Of a stretch of 64,000 bases of DNA, positions 52,389-61,709 are shown one piece after another. The number at the start of each line of letters is the position of its first letter. The stretch's first letter is position 1. Both the position numbers and the translations under genes were made by a program. Origin of the DNA: Planctomycetales bacterium. GTDB taxonomy: Bacteria; Planctomycetota; Planctomycetia; Isosphaerales; Isosphaeraceae. The notes beneath the pieces were generated by a model that was not told where the DNA came from, searched no databases, and saw only the letters and a program-made list of their open reading frames with translations. The stretch is taken from NCBI GenBank assembly GCA_027452145.1, contig DAIDHB010000331.1, positions 1 to 64,000 of the forward strand. Direction: 5' to 3'.

Positions 52389-53737
52389 AGAATGCCCAGA
52401 CCATGGGAGACGACCGGAGCGAGATCGGGGCGACCCGCCGCGCGTTCCTCCGCGGCGCGGGGGTGACGATGGCCCTGCCGTGGCTCGAGTCGCTGAGTGC
52501 CCTGGGGGCGACCGGCGATACCGCCGCGGCGGCGACTCCGCCGAAGCGGTTCGCGGTGCTGTTCATGGGCTGCGGCGTCAACCCGGATCACTGGTGGGCG
52601 AAGGGCTCGGGCGCCTCGATGGAGCTGGGCCGCTGCCTCGAGCCGCTGGCGCCGATCCGGGCGAAGCTGAACGTGGTCAATGGCCTGTTCAACCGCCAGG
52701 CGCTGGGCGTCGGCATCCACCCCGGCCAGACGGGGAATATCCTCTCGGGGGCGGCGCTCCAGAAGGGGGCCGAGCTGAAGGGCGGCGTCAGCGTCGACCA
52801 GGTCCTGGCGCGTCACCTGGGCGAGGAGTCGGCCCAGCCGAGCATGGTCCTCGGCTGCGAGCAGCCGATCACCGGCTACCACGAGACGAATTTCTCGATG
52901 GCGTATAGCTCGCACATCTCGTGGCAGAGCGCGACCTCGCCGGTGCCGATGGAGGTCTATCCGTCATTGGCCTTCGATGCCCTGTTCGACAACCGCGGGA
53001 GCAAGCGGAACCAGAGCATCCTCGACCGCGTGCGCGACGAGGCCGCCGGGCTGAGCCGGTCGCTGGCGCCCGGCGATCGCGCCCGGCTGGACGAGTACCT
53101 GACGAGCGTGCGCGAGGTCGAGCGGCGGGTCGTGCCGATGCGGCGCGACAAGGCCGCGGGCGACGCCCGCGCCGCCGATCGCAACCGGCCGGCGCTCACC
53201 ATGCCCCGGCCCGAGAACGGCCTGCCCGAGGACATCCGCGAGCACATGCGGCTGATGTGCGACCTGATCGCCCTGGGCTTCCAGACCGACAAGACGCGAA
53301 TCGCCACGCTCCTGCTCTGCCGGGACATCTCGGGGCTGTTCTACCCGTTCCTCGACGTGACGTCGGCGCACCACGGGGCATCGCACGACGACCGGTCGGA
53401 CGGCTACCTTCGAGTGACGCAGTTCTATGTGAGTCAGCTCGCGTACCTGGCGGCGAAGCTCGACGCGATGCGCGAGGGCGAGGGGACGGTGCTCGACAGC
53501 ACCTGCCTGCTGTTCACGAACAGTCTGTGGTCGGGCACGAAGCACGACGCGACGAAGGTGCCCGTGCTGCTGGCCGGCGGGCTCGGCGGCACGCTCGCGA
53601 CCGGCCGGGTGCTCGACTACCGCGGCCGGCCCGATCCCGAGCGGCGGCTCTGCTCGCTCTACCTCGGGATCATGGACCGGATGGGCGTGAAGCTCGACCA
53701 CTTCGGCGACGCGAGGGAGCGGCTGGCGGGGCTTTGA
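52385..53737 (+). CDS. DUF1552 domain protein, Tat-type signal
   Basis: A 450-residue protein. TRRAFLRGAGVTMALPWLES at the N-terminus resembles a twin-arginine signal, so export of a folded protein is likely. The body is DUF1552: RFAVLFMGCGVNPDHWWAKG, then LEPLAPIRAKLNVVNGLFN, HPGQTGNILSGAALQKG, LGCEQPITGYHETNFSMAYS and SHISWQSATSPVPMEVYPSL, and later ITLLLCRDISGLFYPFLDV-like and TSAHHGASHDDRSDGYLRV. The C-terminus has LLFTNSLWSGTKHDATKVPV. DUF1552 proteins accompany DUF1592 proteins in planctomycetes and verrucomicrobia; their reaction is not known, although they are distantly sulfatase/phosphatase-like. ATG overlaps the stop of the upstream gene by four bases, which suggests translational coupling. 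Confidence 0.92.
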   Translation: MKNAQTMGDDRSEIGATRRAFLRGAGVTMALPWLESLSALGATGDTAAAATPPKRFAVLFMGCGVNPDHWWAKGSGASMELGRCLEPLAPIRAKLNVVNGLFNRQALGVGIHPGQTGNILSGAALQKGAELKGGVSVDQVLARHLGEESAQPSMVLGCEQPITGYHETNFSMAYSSHISWQSATSPVPMEVYPSLAFDALFDNRGSKRNQSILDRVRDEAAGLSRSLAPGDRARLDEYLTSVREVERRVVPMRRDKAAGDARAADRNRPALTMPRPENGLPEDIREHMRLMCDLIALGFQTDKTRIATLLLCRDISGLFYPFLDVTSAHHGASHDDRSDGYLRVTQFYVSQLAYLAAKLDAMREGEGTVLDSTCLLFTNSLWSGTKHDATKVPVLLAGGLGGTLATGRVLDYRGRPDPERRLCSLYLGIMDRMGVKLDHFGDARERLAGL

Positions 53738-53777
53738 GGACGCGAGACCGCCGGATGGACGGCAGTCGCAAAGATCC

Positions 53778-54923
53778 TCAGCGCTCGTCGTCGAGCGAGC
53801 GGTTCCGCGCGGGGATCTCGGCGCCGGTGCCCTGCTGGCGCAGGCCCTTGAGCCGCCAGGCGTGCGGGCCCTGGAGCGCGGGGCTGGACTCGGCGGAGGG
53901 GATCGGCGGCGGCATGCCCGCGCCGTCCCATCGGTGCGATTCCAGGCTGCGGAGCACCTGGTCGGCCAGCCGCATGACGCGCAGGCCGTCCTCGCCGTCG
54001 ACCCGAGGGCGCGACAGGCCGCGCGCGGCGGCGATGAAGTTTTCGAGCTCGAGCGCCAGTTGCTCGGTCCCCTCGTACGGGACCTGGTCGACCCGGAGCA
54101 TCTTGCCGAAGACGTAGTCCTTGATCGCGGCGGCCTGCGAGAGGTCCACGCCGTCGAGGTCGGGCCGGCCGCGGAGCTGATCCGTCGGGCGGACGAGCGT
54201 CGCCTGCCGGGCGGCGAAGTCGAGCGAGGCATAGCCCTCGGCGCCCCAGACCCGCATCTTCCGCACGGCGCTGTAACTCGCCCGGCTGGCCGTGACGTTG
54301 GCCACCGTGCCGTCGGTGAACTCGATCCGGGCGTTGGCGACGTCCTCGTGCTCGCCGAAGAGGCTCAGTCCCACCGCCGATACCGACTGCGCCGGCGCGT
54401 CGACCATGGAGAGAATCAGGTCCAGGTCGTGGATCATCAGGTCGTGGACGACGCCGATATCCGTCGAGCGGAAGGTGAACGTCGCCAGCCGCTCGGCGTT
54501 GATATAGCGCGGCCGCACGCCCAGGTCGTCGATCGCCCGCAGCGCGGGATTGAACCGCTCGATGTGCCCGATCTGAAGCACGGCCCCGGTGGCGCGGGCC
54601 AGGGCGGCCATCTGCTCGGCCTCGGCCAGCGACACGGCCATCGGCTTCTCGACCAGGGTGGCGATCCCGCGGGCCAGGAAGGCGACGGCGACCTCGCGGT
54701 GCATCACCGTGGGCACGGCGATCGTCACGGCGTCGACCAGGTCGACCAGCCGGCGGTAGTCGTCGAACGCCGCGGTCCGGCACCGATCGGCGATCGTCGC
54801 CGCCCGCTCGGCGTCGTGGTCGGCGATGCCGACCAGGCGGATTCCCGGCATCGCCGAGAGGATCCGGGCGTGGTGCTGACCGAGATGCCCGACCCCGACG
54901 ACTCCGACTCGCAATGGCGTCAT
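53778..54923 (-). CDS. Gfo/Idh/MocA family oxidoreductase in the lpx operon, possible GnnA
   Basis: A 381-residue NAD(P)-dependent oxidoreductase. The N-terminus [20 protein letters not shown] has the GxGxxG Rossmann motif. LVEKPMAVSLAEAEQMAALA carries the family's EKP motif near residue 95, and GHIERFNPALRAIDDLG and IHDLDLILSMVDAP follow in the sugar-binding half. The start at 54923 overlaps the lpxA stop by ATGA, so it is co-translated with lpxA. In Acidithiobacillus and Leptospira a Gfo/Idh/MocA enzyme, GnnA, oxidises C3 of UDP-GlcNAc, and GnnB transaminates it to give an LpxA substrate for N-acylated lipid A. The position suggests the same role, but no GnnB aminotransferase lies in the window. 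Other sugar-nucleotide or inositol oxidoreductase roles remain possible. It is convergent with the DUF1552 gene (40 bases). Confidence 0.85.
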   Translation of the reverse strand: MTPLRVGVVGVGHLGQHHARILSAMPGIRLVGIADHDAERAATIADRCRTAAFDDYRRLVDLVDAVTIAVPTVMHREVAVAFLARGIATLVEKPMAVSLAEAEQMAALARATGAVLQIGHIERFNPALRAIDDLGVRPRYINAERLATFTFRSTDIGVVHDLMIHDLDLILSMVDAPAQSVSAVGLSLFGEHEDVANARIEFTDGTVANVTASRASYSAVRKMRVWGAEGYASLDFAARQATLVRPTDQLRGRPDLDGVDLSQAAAIKDYVFGKMLRVDQVPYEGTEQLALELENFIAAARGLSRPRVDGEDGLRVMRLADQVLRSLESHRWDGAGMPPPIPSAESSPALQGPHAWRLKGLRQQGTGAEIPARNRSLDDER

Positions 54924-55732
54924 CCTTGTGCCTTCCTCCAGCGCTCGCGCGCCCGGCCCTGTTTGCCGAGGTGCTGGGCCTCGATGAACTCCAGCAGGCT
55001 CTTCACCTCGGGGCAGAGGTGACCATGAGACTCGAGAATCCCCGCGGCGTGCGCGGCGGTCATCTTCGCCCGGTAGATCAGCCGGTGCGCCTCGTGCAGC
55101 GCCGTGATCGCCTCGGCGGAGATCCCGTGCCGGCGCAGGCCGACGACGTTGATGCAGCGGACCTTCGACGGGTTGCCGTCGATGATCATGTAGCGGGGGA
55201 CGTCGTGGTAGATCCGCGATAGGCCGCCGACGTAGCTGAACTCGCCGAAGGTGACGAACGGGTGGACGCCGACGCCGCCCGAGATCGTCACGCACGACTC
55301 GACGTGCCCGTGGCCGCCGAGCATGGTGTTATTCGCGATGATCACCCGGTCCTCGATCACGCAGTCGTGCGCGACGTGGACGTTCACCATCAGGAGGTTG
55401 TCCGAGCCGAGGCGGGTGAGTCCGACCTCCTTCTCGCTGGCGCGGTGGATCGTGACGCCCTCGCGGATGACATTGCGGTCGCCGATCTCGACGCGGGTGT
55501 CGGTCCCCTTGTACGAGACGTCCTGCGGCTCGCCGCCGATGACGGCGAACGGATGCACGACGTTGTCCTCGCCGATGGTCGTGCGGCCGTAGACGCAGGC
55601 ATGGGCGATCAGGCGCGTGCCGCGGCCGATCTGGACCTCGGGCCCGACCACGCAGTACGGGCCGACCTCGACGTCGTCGGCGAGTTCCGCGCGGGGGTCC
55701 ACGCAGGCGGTGTCGGCAATCAGGGTCGCCAT
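54920..55732 (-). CDS. lpxA: UDP-N-acetylglucosamine acyltransferase LpxA
   Basis: A 270-residue protein, close to the E. coli LpxA length of 262. It transfers a hydroxyacyl chain from ACP to UDP-GlcNAc, the first step of lipid A synthesis. The N-terminal two thirds are hexapeptide repeats of a left-handed beta-helix ([20 protein letters not shown], then [19 protein letters not shown] and [17 protein letters not shown]). [20 protein letters not shown] contains the catalytic His equivalent to E. coli His125, and [15 protein letters not shown] follows. The C-terminal helical domain reads [18 protein letters not shown]. It lies 91 bases after lpxC-fabZ and overlaps the oxidoreductase gene by ATGA. 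Confidence 0.95.
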   Translation of the reverse strand: MATLIADTACVDPRAELADDVEVGPYCVVGPEVQIGRGTRLIAHACVYGRTTIGEDNVVHPFAVIGGEPQDVSYKGTDTRVEIGDRNVIREGVTIHRASEKEVGLTRLGSDNLLMVNVHVAHDCVIEDRVIIANNTMLGGHGHVESCVTISGGVGVHPFVTFGEFSYVGGLSRIYHDVPRYMIIDGNPSKVRCINVVGLRRHGISAEAITALHEAHRLIYRAKMTAAHAAGILESHGHLCPEVKSLLEFIEAQHLGKQGRARERWRKAQG

Positions 55733-55823
55733 GTCGCTGGGATCCTCCGGAAGAGTTCGAAGAGGGCGATCTCGGCCGGCTGGGCGTGCCTCACCCGGCG
55801 CCCGGCCCCGCGCCCGAACGAAG

Positions 55824-57221
55824 TCACTCGCAGGCCGCCGCGGCCGGCATCGGCCCGCCCCGGACCGCGCCCGCGGCGCGGGCCGCGTCGACGATCACGA
55901 AGCGAATCCGCGCCTGGGCTGCCAGCGTGCCACCGACCTTCGCCGTCCCGGAGACGACCGCCGAGTGGTCCTTGAGCCGGTCGCCGGTCACCTCGAGGAC
56001 GACCTGGTCGCCGGGCACGATCGGCCGGCGGAGCTTGATGCCGTCGATCGCCGCGATCAGCGCCAGCCGCCCCTCGCGGCGGATGCTCGCGGCGATCAGC
56101 ACGCCGGCCGCCTGCGCCAGCGCCTCGACCACCAGCACGCCCGGCATGATCGGCATCCCCGGCCAGTGCCCGCGGAAGAACGGCTCGTTGATGCTCACGT
56201 TCTTGATCCCCAGCACCTTCTTGCGGGGGACCAGCTCGAGCACCCGGTCGACCAGCAAAAAGGGGTAGCGGTGCGGCAGCAGGCTCATGATCCCGCCGAC
56301 GTCGATCGTGCCGTCCTCGCGGAGCGGCAGCGGCTCGGGTTCGCCGCACGGCTTGCAGGGGACCGGCGGCCTGCCTGCCTCGAGCAGCCGCCGCGCCAGC
56401 GCCGCGTTCGTCTGGTGCCCCGAGCGATACGCCACCACGAAACCGTGCAGGTCCACGCCCAGTAGCGCCAGGTCGCCGACCATGTCCAGGACCTTGTGCC
56501 GGGCGCACTCGTCCGGGAATCGCAGCGTGTTGCCGATGACGCCCTCGCGGCCGAACAGCAGGAGATCCGCCTCGGTGGCCCGCACGCCGATCCCGGCCGA
56601 CCGCAGCGCCGCGGCCTCGGCCTCGAGCAGGAACGTCCGGCTGGCGGAGAGCTCGGTCCGGAACGACTCGGCCGACAGGCCGACGCAGTAGCTCTGCGCG
56701 GGGATCGGGGCGCCCCGGCCGTAGTCGAGGTGATACGAGAGCGTCAGCCCGCCCGACGGCCCGGGCGGGTGGACGGCCAGTACGGCGTCCCCCTCGCGGA
56801 TGCTCATCGGCTCCTCGACGACCAGCGAGGGGCGGATCCGGTCCTGCTCGACGACCCCGGCCTCGTCGATCACCTCGACGAACTGCCGGCTCGATCCGTC
56901 GCAGCCGGGGCATTCGCCAGCGTCGATCTCGACGATCGCGTTGTCGACCTGGAGGCCGGCCAGCGCGGCCATCACGTGCTCGATCATCTCGACCGAGGCC
57001 TCGCCGCGGCGGATGGTCGTCCGCCGCTGCGACGGCACGACCGCGTCCAGCCGTGCCGGGACCGCCGGTGCGCCGGGGAGGTCGGTGCGTCGGAAGACGA
57101 TCCCCGCGTCGGGCTCGGCCGGATGGAACCGGACGGTCACGTCCGCCCCATGGAAGAAGCCGATCCCGCGCACTTCCGCCGGGCGCGCGATCGTGCGCTG
57201 CCGCCGGGTGGCCTTGAGCAT
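55824..57221 (-). CDS. lpxC/fabZ: Bifunctional LpxC deacetylase / FabZ dehydratase
   Basis: A 465-residue fusion. Residues 1-300 are LpxC, the zinc enzyme that deacetylates UDP-3-O-acyl-GlcNAc: [20 protein letters not shown], then [20 protein letters not shown] with a zinc His, [20 protein letters not shown] and [20 protein letters not shown] with the second zinc His and Asp. Residues about 318-450 are FabZ, beta-hydroxyacyl-ACP dehydratase: [20 protein letters not shown] with the active His, [20 protein letters not shown] with the active Glu, and [20 protein letters not shown]. Such fusions are known in planctomycetes, Bacteroidetes and relatives. A short Ala/Gly-rich tail ends the protein. 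The ATG at 57221 is chosen because earlier residues are not conserved. Confidence 0.95.
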   Translation of the reverse strand: MLKATRRQRTIARPAEVRGIGFFHGADVTVRFHPAEPDAGIVFRRTDLPGAPAVPARLDAVVPSQRRTTIRRGEASVEMIEHVMAALAGLQVDNAIVEIDAGECPGCDGSSRQFVEVIDEAGVVEQDRIRPSLVVEEPMSIREGDAVLAVHPPGPSGGLTLSYHLDYGRGAPIPAQSYCVGLSAESFRTELSASRTFLLEAEAAALRSAGIGVRATEADLLLFGREGVIGNTLRFPDECARHKVLDMVGDLALLGVDLHGFVVAYRSGHQTNAALARRLLEAGRPPVPCKPCGEPEPLPLREDGTIDVGGIMSLLPHRYPFLLVDRVLELVPRKKVLGIKNVSINEPFFRGHWPGMPIMPGVLVVEALAQAAGVLIAASIRREGRLALIAAIDGIKLRRPIVPGDQVVLEVTGDRLKDHSAVVSGTAKVGGTLAAQARIRFVIVDAARAAGAVRGGPMPAAAACE

Positions 57222-57287
57222 TCCCTGCCCCTCGTCATCATCCCTGAAAGAACCCAACCCGCGCCGCGTCATCGAACGATCGAGACG

Positions 57288-57345
57288 GCACGACACGACA
57301 CGACACGGGACCGGCGGACGGACTTGATCCGATCCGATCCGATCC
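57288..57345. repeat. Short simple repeats CGACA and GATCC
   Basis: CGACA is repeated about four times at 57288-57307 and GATCC four times at 57326-57345, in the 188-base gap between the ompH and lpxC-fabZ genes. No terminator is visible, so the two genes may be co-transcribed. Confidence 0.7.
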
Positions 57346-57409
57346 GGGCCGCGTCCGGCCGGCCGGGCGTCGTGCCCTGCCGGCCGGGCCCGAATCGGCC
57401 CGCGCTGGA

Positions 57410-58201
57410 TTACTGCGGCTCGCCCGGCTGGCGCGTCGCCGGGGCTCCGGCTCCGCCCGCGCCCGCTCCCGCGCCCGCTCCCGCGGCCTGCGGCTGCCGG
57501 GTGCCGGCGGCCTTGGTGGCCGCCTTGTTCCCGCTCGCCGCCCCGTTGTACACGTTGTTGAGGTGGTAGATCACGTCGTTGGTGATGTCATTCCGCGGAT
57601 CGGCGAAGACCAGCGGCCGGTTGATCGCGGCGAGCACGGTGTTCGGGTCGCTGCCGGCCGGCGGAGCATTGGACACCGTGATGACGTGGGTGATCCCGCG
57701 CTTCCGGGCCACCCACCCCGCGTAGAGCTGCACCTCGCGGTAGAGCGTCGCCATGGTCTCGGCGTTCCGCAGCGTGATCTCGCGCTCGGCCTGCTCCTTG
57801 AGGGCCTCGATCTTGGCCTTGAGCTCGGTCGCGCGATCCTCGTGCTTGCGGTAGTCGGGCGAGCCCGGCTGGAACTTCTGCATCATCTCGATTTCCTGCC
57901 GGCCCTGATCGTCGAGCTTCATCAGCTCGCCCTTGCGGACCTGCATCGCGCTGCGGATCTCCTTGATCGCTACCTTGACCTTGTCGTAACTCTTGAAGAC
58001 CTGGTCGAGGTCGATGGTGCCGACGATCGTTGGCGTGGCGGGCGCGAAGCCCCCCGGCGCGACGCTGGCCGTCGTGCCGTTGGCCGGCTGGACCCGCTGG
58101 TCGCCCTTGGGCGTCTGCTGGCCCTGGGTCTGGGCTCCAAGGTAGATGACGCCCGCCAGGCCCAGGCCGATCGCCAGGCCCTTGCGCCGCGAAACACCCA
58201 T
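57410..58201 (-). CDS. OmpH/Skp-family periplasmic chaperone-like protein
   Basis: A 263-residue protein starting MGVSRRKGLAIGLGLAGVIY (signal peptide) at 58201, preceded by AAGGAG nine bases upstream. Residues about 60-200 are Skp/OmpH-like: TIVGTIDLDQVFKSYDKVKV, a long charged coiled-coil (KGELMKLDDQGRQEIEMMQK, TELKAKIEALKEQAEREITL), then a final RGITHVITVSNAP-type strand. Skp proteins hold unfolded outer membrane proteins in the periplasm. The C-terminal 50 residues are Gly/Ala-rich and disordered. In many bacteria skp precedes lpxD, fabZ and lpxA; here it is followed by lpxC-fabZ and lpxA, which supports an outer-membrane role. Confidence 0.85.
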   Translation of the reverse strand: MGVSRRKGLAIGLGLAGVIYLGAQTQGQQTPKGDQRVQPANGTTASVAPGGFAPATPTIVGTIDLDQVFKSYDKVKVAIKEIRSAMQVRKGELMKLDDQGRQEIEMMQKFQPGSPDYRKHEDRATELKAKIEALKEQAEREITLRNAETMATLYREVQLYAGWVARKRGITHVITVSNAPPAGSDPNTVLAAINRPLVFADPRNDITNDVIYHLNNVYNGAASGNKAATKAAGTRQPQAAGAGAGAGAGGAGAPATRQPGEPQ

Positions 58202-58700
58202 CGGTACAACTCCTTTTCTACCGTGGTGGTGCGATTCCAGAGCGACGGAGTCCCCTGGAGTTCCCTCCCGACCCGTTGCGATCGATGGCCGCTGCCGGAA
58301 CCCGGCGGCCGGCCCGATCGCCGGGCCATAATCGGCTGCATTCTGCCGAGCGGGGAAAGAAGGGTCAAGCCGAACCGCGCGGGTTTGACGGATGCGCGAC
58401 CGGGCCGGAAGATCGTGGCGTCCAGGGCCCGGCCAGTCCGTCCCCACGTGACGATTCGAGTACGGCCGCGCCCGGCCCGTCAACGGTATCGGTTGCCCGG
58501 CCCGGTGTCGCGGAAGTCGGCCGGACCGAAACCCGCCGCGGAGGAGCGATTTCCGGGGACGCCCGGGCCAGGGACTGCCTCGCCGTCGCCTCCGGCGAGG
58601 ACACCGCCAACCTGGTTCGGCCGCCCGCTGTCGGACGTCCGGTCACCGTCGCCGTAGAGACCCCAAAGACCCCAAAAAGGACCCCAAAAAGAGGACCCCA

Positions 58701-58804
58701 AAAAGGACGGGCACTTTTCCTTTTGCCTTGCGATGCGTTGGCTGCCAGACCGCATGCATCATGCTGGCTGCTTCTGACGGGTCACGAAATGTGCCCGTCC
58801 TTTT
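58701..58804. repeat. Inverted repeat with 14-bp perfect arms and a 76-base loop
   Basis: AAAAGGACGGGCAC at 58701-58714 is the exact complement of 58791-58804. The arms resemble the GGGGACNGGCAC element at 10820 and 34628, so they may be a related REP-like unit. Confidence 0.8.
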
Positions 58805-58831
58805 AGCCCCCCCTGCCCTTAGCCCCCCTGA

Positions 58832-59395
58832 TTTCACGCAGAGACGCAGAGAGTGCGGAGACGCAGAGAAGACCCGGTCGGGCGGAATCGGGATTTCACG
58901 CAGAGACGCAGAGAGAGCAGAGACGCAGAGAAGACCGGCGGTTGCGGAGCCCGGATCTTGCGCGGAGACGCCGAGGGAACAGGGAAGCGAAGAATCGGAC
59001 CATCGCTCGATATCGGTTCGATCCTTCGGGTCGCGTGAGTGGCCGGCGACCCCGTCGACGAACCACACTTCACCGGGTCCCTCTCCGTTCCCTCCGCGGC
59101 TCTGCGGGAGACTTCGAGATCGTCTTCTCTGCGTCTCTGCCGCCTCTGCGTCTCTGCGTGAAACTCTTCTCAGATTGGTCTTCTCCGCGACCCTGCGGGG
59201 AACTTCGAGATCGTCTTCTCTGCGCCTCTGCACTCTCTGCGTCTCTGCGTGAAACTCTTCTCAGATTGGTCTTCTCCGCGGCCCTGCGGGAAACTTCGAG
59301 ATCGTCTTCTCTGCGTCTCTGCCGCCTCTGCGTCTCTGCGTGAAACCCTTCTCCGATGGGTCTTCTCCGCGGCTCTGCGGGAAACTCCGAGATCG
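58832..59395. repeat. Cluster of CGCAGAGACGCAGAG repeats in both orientations
   Basis: From 58832 two copies of a 62-bp unit run forward, each beginning TTTCACGCAGAGACGCAGAG, followed by a degenerate third. From about 59091 to 59395 a 91-bp unit runs in the opposite orientation, about 3.4 copies; the block AAACTCTTCTCAGATTGG occurs at 59161 and 59252 and a variant at 59343. The two halves can pair as a large inverted structure. Confidence 0.9.
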
Positions 59396-59399
59396 GGAT

Positions 59400-59660
59400 G
59401 GTTTGTGTCCGGATATTTCGGGGCTGCGGCCAATGTGCGCGTCGCCCCGCCGGACGCCTCGAAACAGCGCGGCGTGGAGCACCCGCTGATGGGCGCACCA
59501 GCCCGCACAGCTCGGCCGGCATGGTGAAGGTGACCAGGAAGTAGGGGCACGGCGACGGGAGATCGACCTGCCGCGTCAGCCAGTCGATGCCATCGGGCCG
59601 AGGTCCGTAGCAGACCGGGAACTTGCGATGCCGGGCGACGGGGTGAGCCGGCCGGCTCAT
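59400..59660 (-). pseudogene. IS91-like transposase remnant, frameshifted and truncated
   Basis: One minus-strand frame reads DGIDWLTRQVDLPSPCPYFL, then VTFTMPAELCGLVR, the start of the Y2-type IS91/IS801 transposase domain, where PYxLVTFTLPAEL is characteristic. A second frame continues the family sequence with CFEASGGATRTLAAAPKYPD. The switch lies near 59480-59510. The catalytic tyrosines would be further downstream and are absent; the fragment ends at the 91-bp repeat cluster. Confidence 0.6.
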
Positions 59661-60256
59661 CGTCCTCTGGCACCCGCCGGCTGCCGCCTCCGCGCGATCA
59701 CCCAGACCGCCAGGGCGATGCCGCCTATCACCAGCGTCGAGGGTTCGGGGACCGAGCTGATCTTCAGCGTGATGCTGTCGGCATCAGCGCCGCTACCCCA
59801 GGTATAGGTGTAGGTGCCGGGGGTCAGGCCCAGCCCGGCGATCGTCGTGTTGTCCCATGTGGAGGTCGCCGATAGCGACGTCCCGGAGGCGTAGCCGACG
59901 GGCACGCCCAGATAGCCGCCGTTCCCCTGGACCCCGATGAAGTCACCGCTGCCCGACGACGCATACTCCGCGGAGGCCGAGCCCAGTGACGTCGGCCCGG
60001 TGACCCCGCTATAGAGGTCGTAAGCCGTCGACGAGGCGGGGCCCAGGACCACGCCCCCGAGGTCTGGGAAGAACGCCGCCCGGTTCGCATAGCTTTGGGT
60101 CTGGAAGGTCAGGTCCGTGGTGTCGAGGGTCCCGCTGCCCGTGGCAACAACATCGCTGCCGATCTGCCGCACGTCGATGACGACGCCCGCACTCGCCCGG
60201 TCGCACATGGCCGCCAGCATCAGCGCGGCCGCAAACCCGATCGCCCGCAGTCTCAT
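59657..60256 (-). CDS. PEP-CTERM sorting domain protein
   Basis: A 199-residue secreted protein. Residues 1-23 (MRLRAIGFAAALMLAAMCDR) are a signal peptide. The C-terminus SVPEPSTLVIGGIALAVWVI followed by ARRRQ is a PEP-CTERM signal: the PEP motif, a hydrophobic helix and a basic tail, recognised by an exosortase that moves the protein to the surface. The central part (residues 24-165) is Ser/Gly/Thr-rich beta structure with LGLTPGTYTYTWGSGADADS, typical of planctomycete PEP-CTERM proteins of unknown function. It is monocistronic. The exosortase is not in the window. Confidence 0.9.
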   Translation of the reverse strand: MRLRAIGFAAALMLAAMCDRASAGVVIDVRQIGSDVVATGSGTLDTTDLTFQTQSYANRAAFFPDLGGVVLGPASSTAYDLYSGVTGPTSLGSASAEYASSGSGDFIGVQGNGGYLGVPVGYASGTSLSATSTWDNTTIAGLGLTPGTYTYTWGSGADADSITLKISSVPEPSTLVIGGIALAVWVIARRRQPAGARGR

Positions 60257-61709
60257 GGTCCGTTCTCCGAGGAAAGACCGTCCATCGGATGGATTCCGTG
60301 GCCGCGGCGCAGGTCAAGCCCGCCCGTACGAGGCTCTCGCGGGACGACAGCCGCCCTCCCGGCGCGCGATGGCTACGACCGCAGCAGAAACCCTAGGAAA
60401 CGTGGCACAAGGTCCTCTAACATCGAGGACATGTTTCCAACTTCGTGATGACCATTAATGTTAATAATTCTGGCTCGTCCAATCAAGCGTGTTGTCTTTT
60501 TGAAACGCGCGATGGCCAGGAAGCGGGAATGTGCCTCGCGGTTGAACTAGGCCGCTCCGCGGTGGGCGGGGACGAGCGATCGCTCGACTGCCGGCGTTTC
60601 CGGCACGGCCCTGCCTCCGTTGTCGTCGCCTCTCCTCCCACGCTGTCTGGGCGGTGCCCCGCCGCCCGAGCCGGCTGACCATGCCTCTTCTCTGCCGGCC
60701 TCGGGATCGGGAACGGGTCGGGCCCTGCACTTCTTATCCGTTCATTGGCGACGGATCCTCACCCGGCACGCCCACGCCGACGCACGGGGCGGAACCCAAA
60801 GGCCCGCATTGACTCCCGATCCCGTCCGCCCGGCCCGAGCGAGCCGGCGACGTTGATTGCCGGGTTCTTCCTTCCTCCCGCCGGTCGGGCCTTGCGGCCG
60901 GACGGCCGGGCCTCGCCGGGCCGGGAAGCTCGGCCCTCATCCATGCCCGCGTACTCCGCGGGCGGGCCCCAGTCCCTCGAACGCGGAGGGCGGGGACCGG
61001 CGCCCGCGGGCCGATCGCGCGATCGCGCGGCCCTCTCGCCCAGATCGGATTAATTACGTTCTTTAGATTGACACCTCATATCTCGCCGACATTCACGCTG
61101 ATGTCACGTTTGGCAGATGTGACTTAATGACAATTGATTAGGAAAACAGGCCTGACCGGGCGGCATGACAATTGAATTGGGGACCCGGCTCCAACCGGGC
61201 CGGCCGACCCTTGCACCGGGCCCAGACCGCGACTGGCGCGATGAATGTATTTCCGGATGTCCGCGATCCGGAACGGGAATCGCAAGGCCGATCTCGCCCC
61301 GGCGATGGAGGGGGAAACCGGCGTCATCGAGCGAGCCCGGGTCTCACGGCGTCGCTGAGGGGCCCGCGGGGCATCCGCCCTGGAACGCCCTCGGACCCCG
61401 GGAGCCGCCCGCAGAGTCGCTGCCCGCCCGCGCGGGCGGGCAGTTGCAACGCCGAATGCCGGCCGCCAGGCGCCGATCCGGGGACGAAGCGGAGTCCGAA
61501 TCCCGGTTCGCGGGCCCCGGGAGGCGATGCCCCGGACCGCGCGGGGGCCGGTGGATTGGCGTCGGACGGTCGACGCGCCATGCGGTCGGCCTGGAGACCG
61601 GACCGGATCGGCAGATCGAGCCTCCTCCTCCCTCCGAACCGACCGGGATGGCCTCGCTCGGCGGACCTCGTGCGATGCGCGAGCCGTCAATCGCCGACAC
61701 GCCCCGGGC
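60257..61709. other. 1.45-kb intergenic region with no supported gene
   Basis: Most is GC-rich with Arg/Pro/Gly-rich shadow frames. A clearly A/T-rich island lies at about 61040-61180 and contains the direct repeat ATGACAATTGA at 61127-61137 and 61165-61175 (38 bases apart) and a TTGACA hexamer at 61068-61073. A second A/T-rich patch lies at about 60430-60500. No ORF with family features was found. Confidence 0.5.

Larger units (their letters stand above)
58202..59656. other. 1.45-kb repeat-rich region without an intact gene
   Basis: It contains GACCCCAAA-type tandem units (58658-58706), a pair of GGACGGGCAC inverted arms 76 bases apart (58701-58714 and 58791-58804), the CGCAGAGACGCAGAG cluster (58832-59395) and an IS91-type transposase remnant (59400-59660). 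Open frames here are repeat shadows. Confidence 0.7.

Noticed and set aside
58832-59395. CRISPR-like array
   Set aside because: The units are repeated in full with their internal sequence, without unique spacers, and occur in both orientations.
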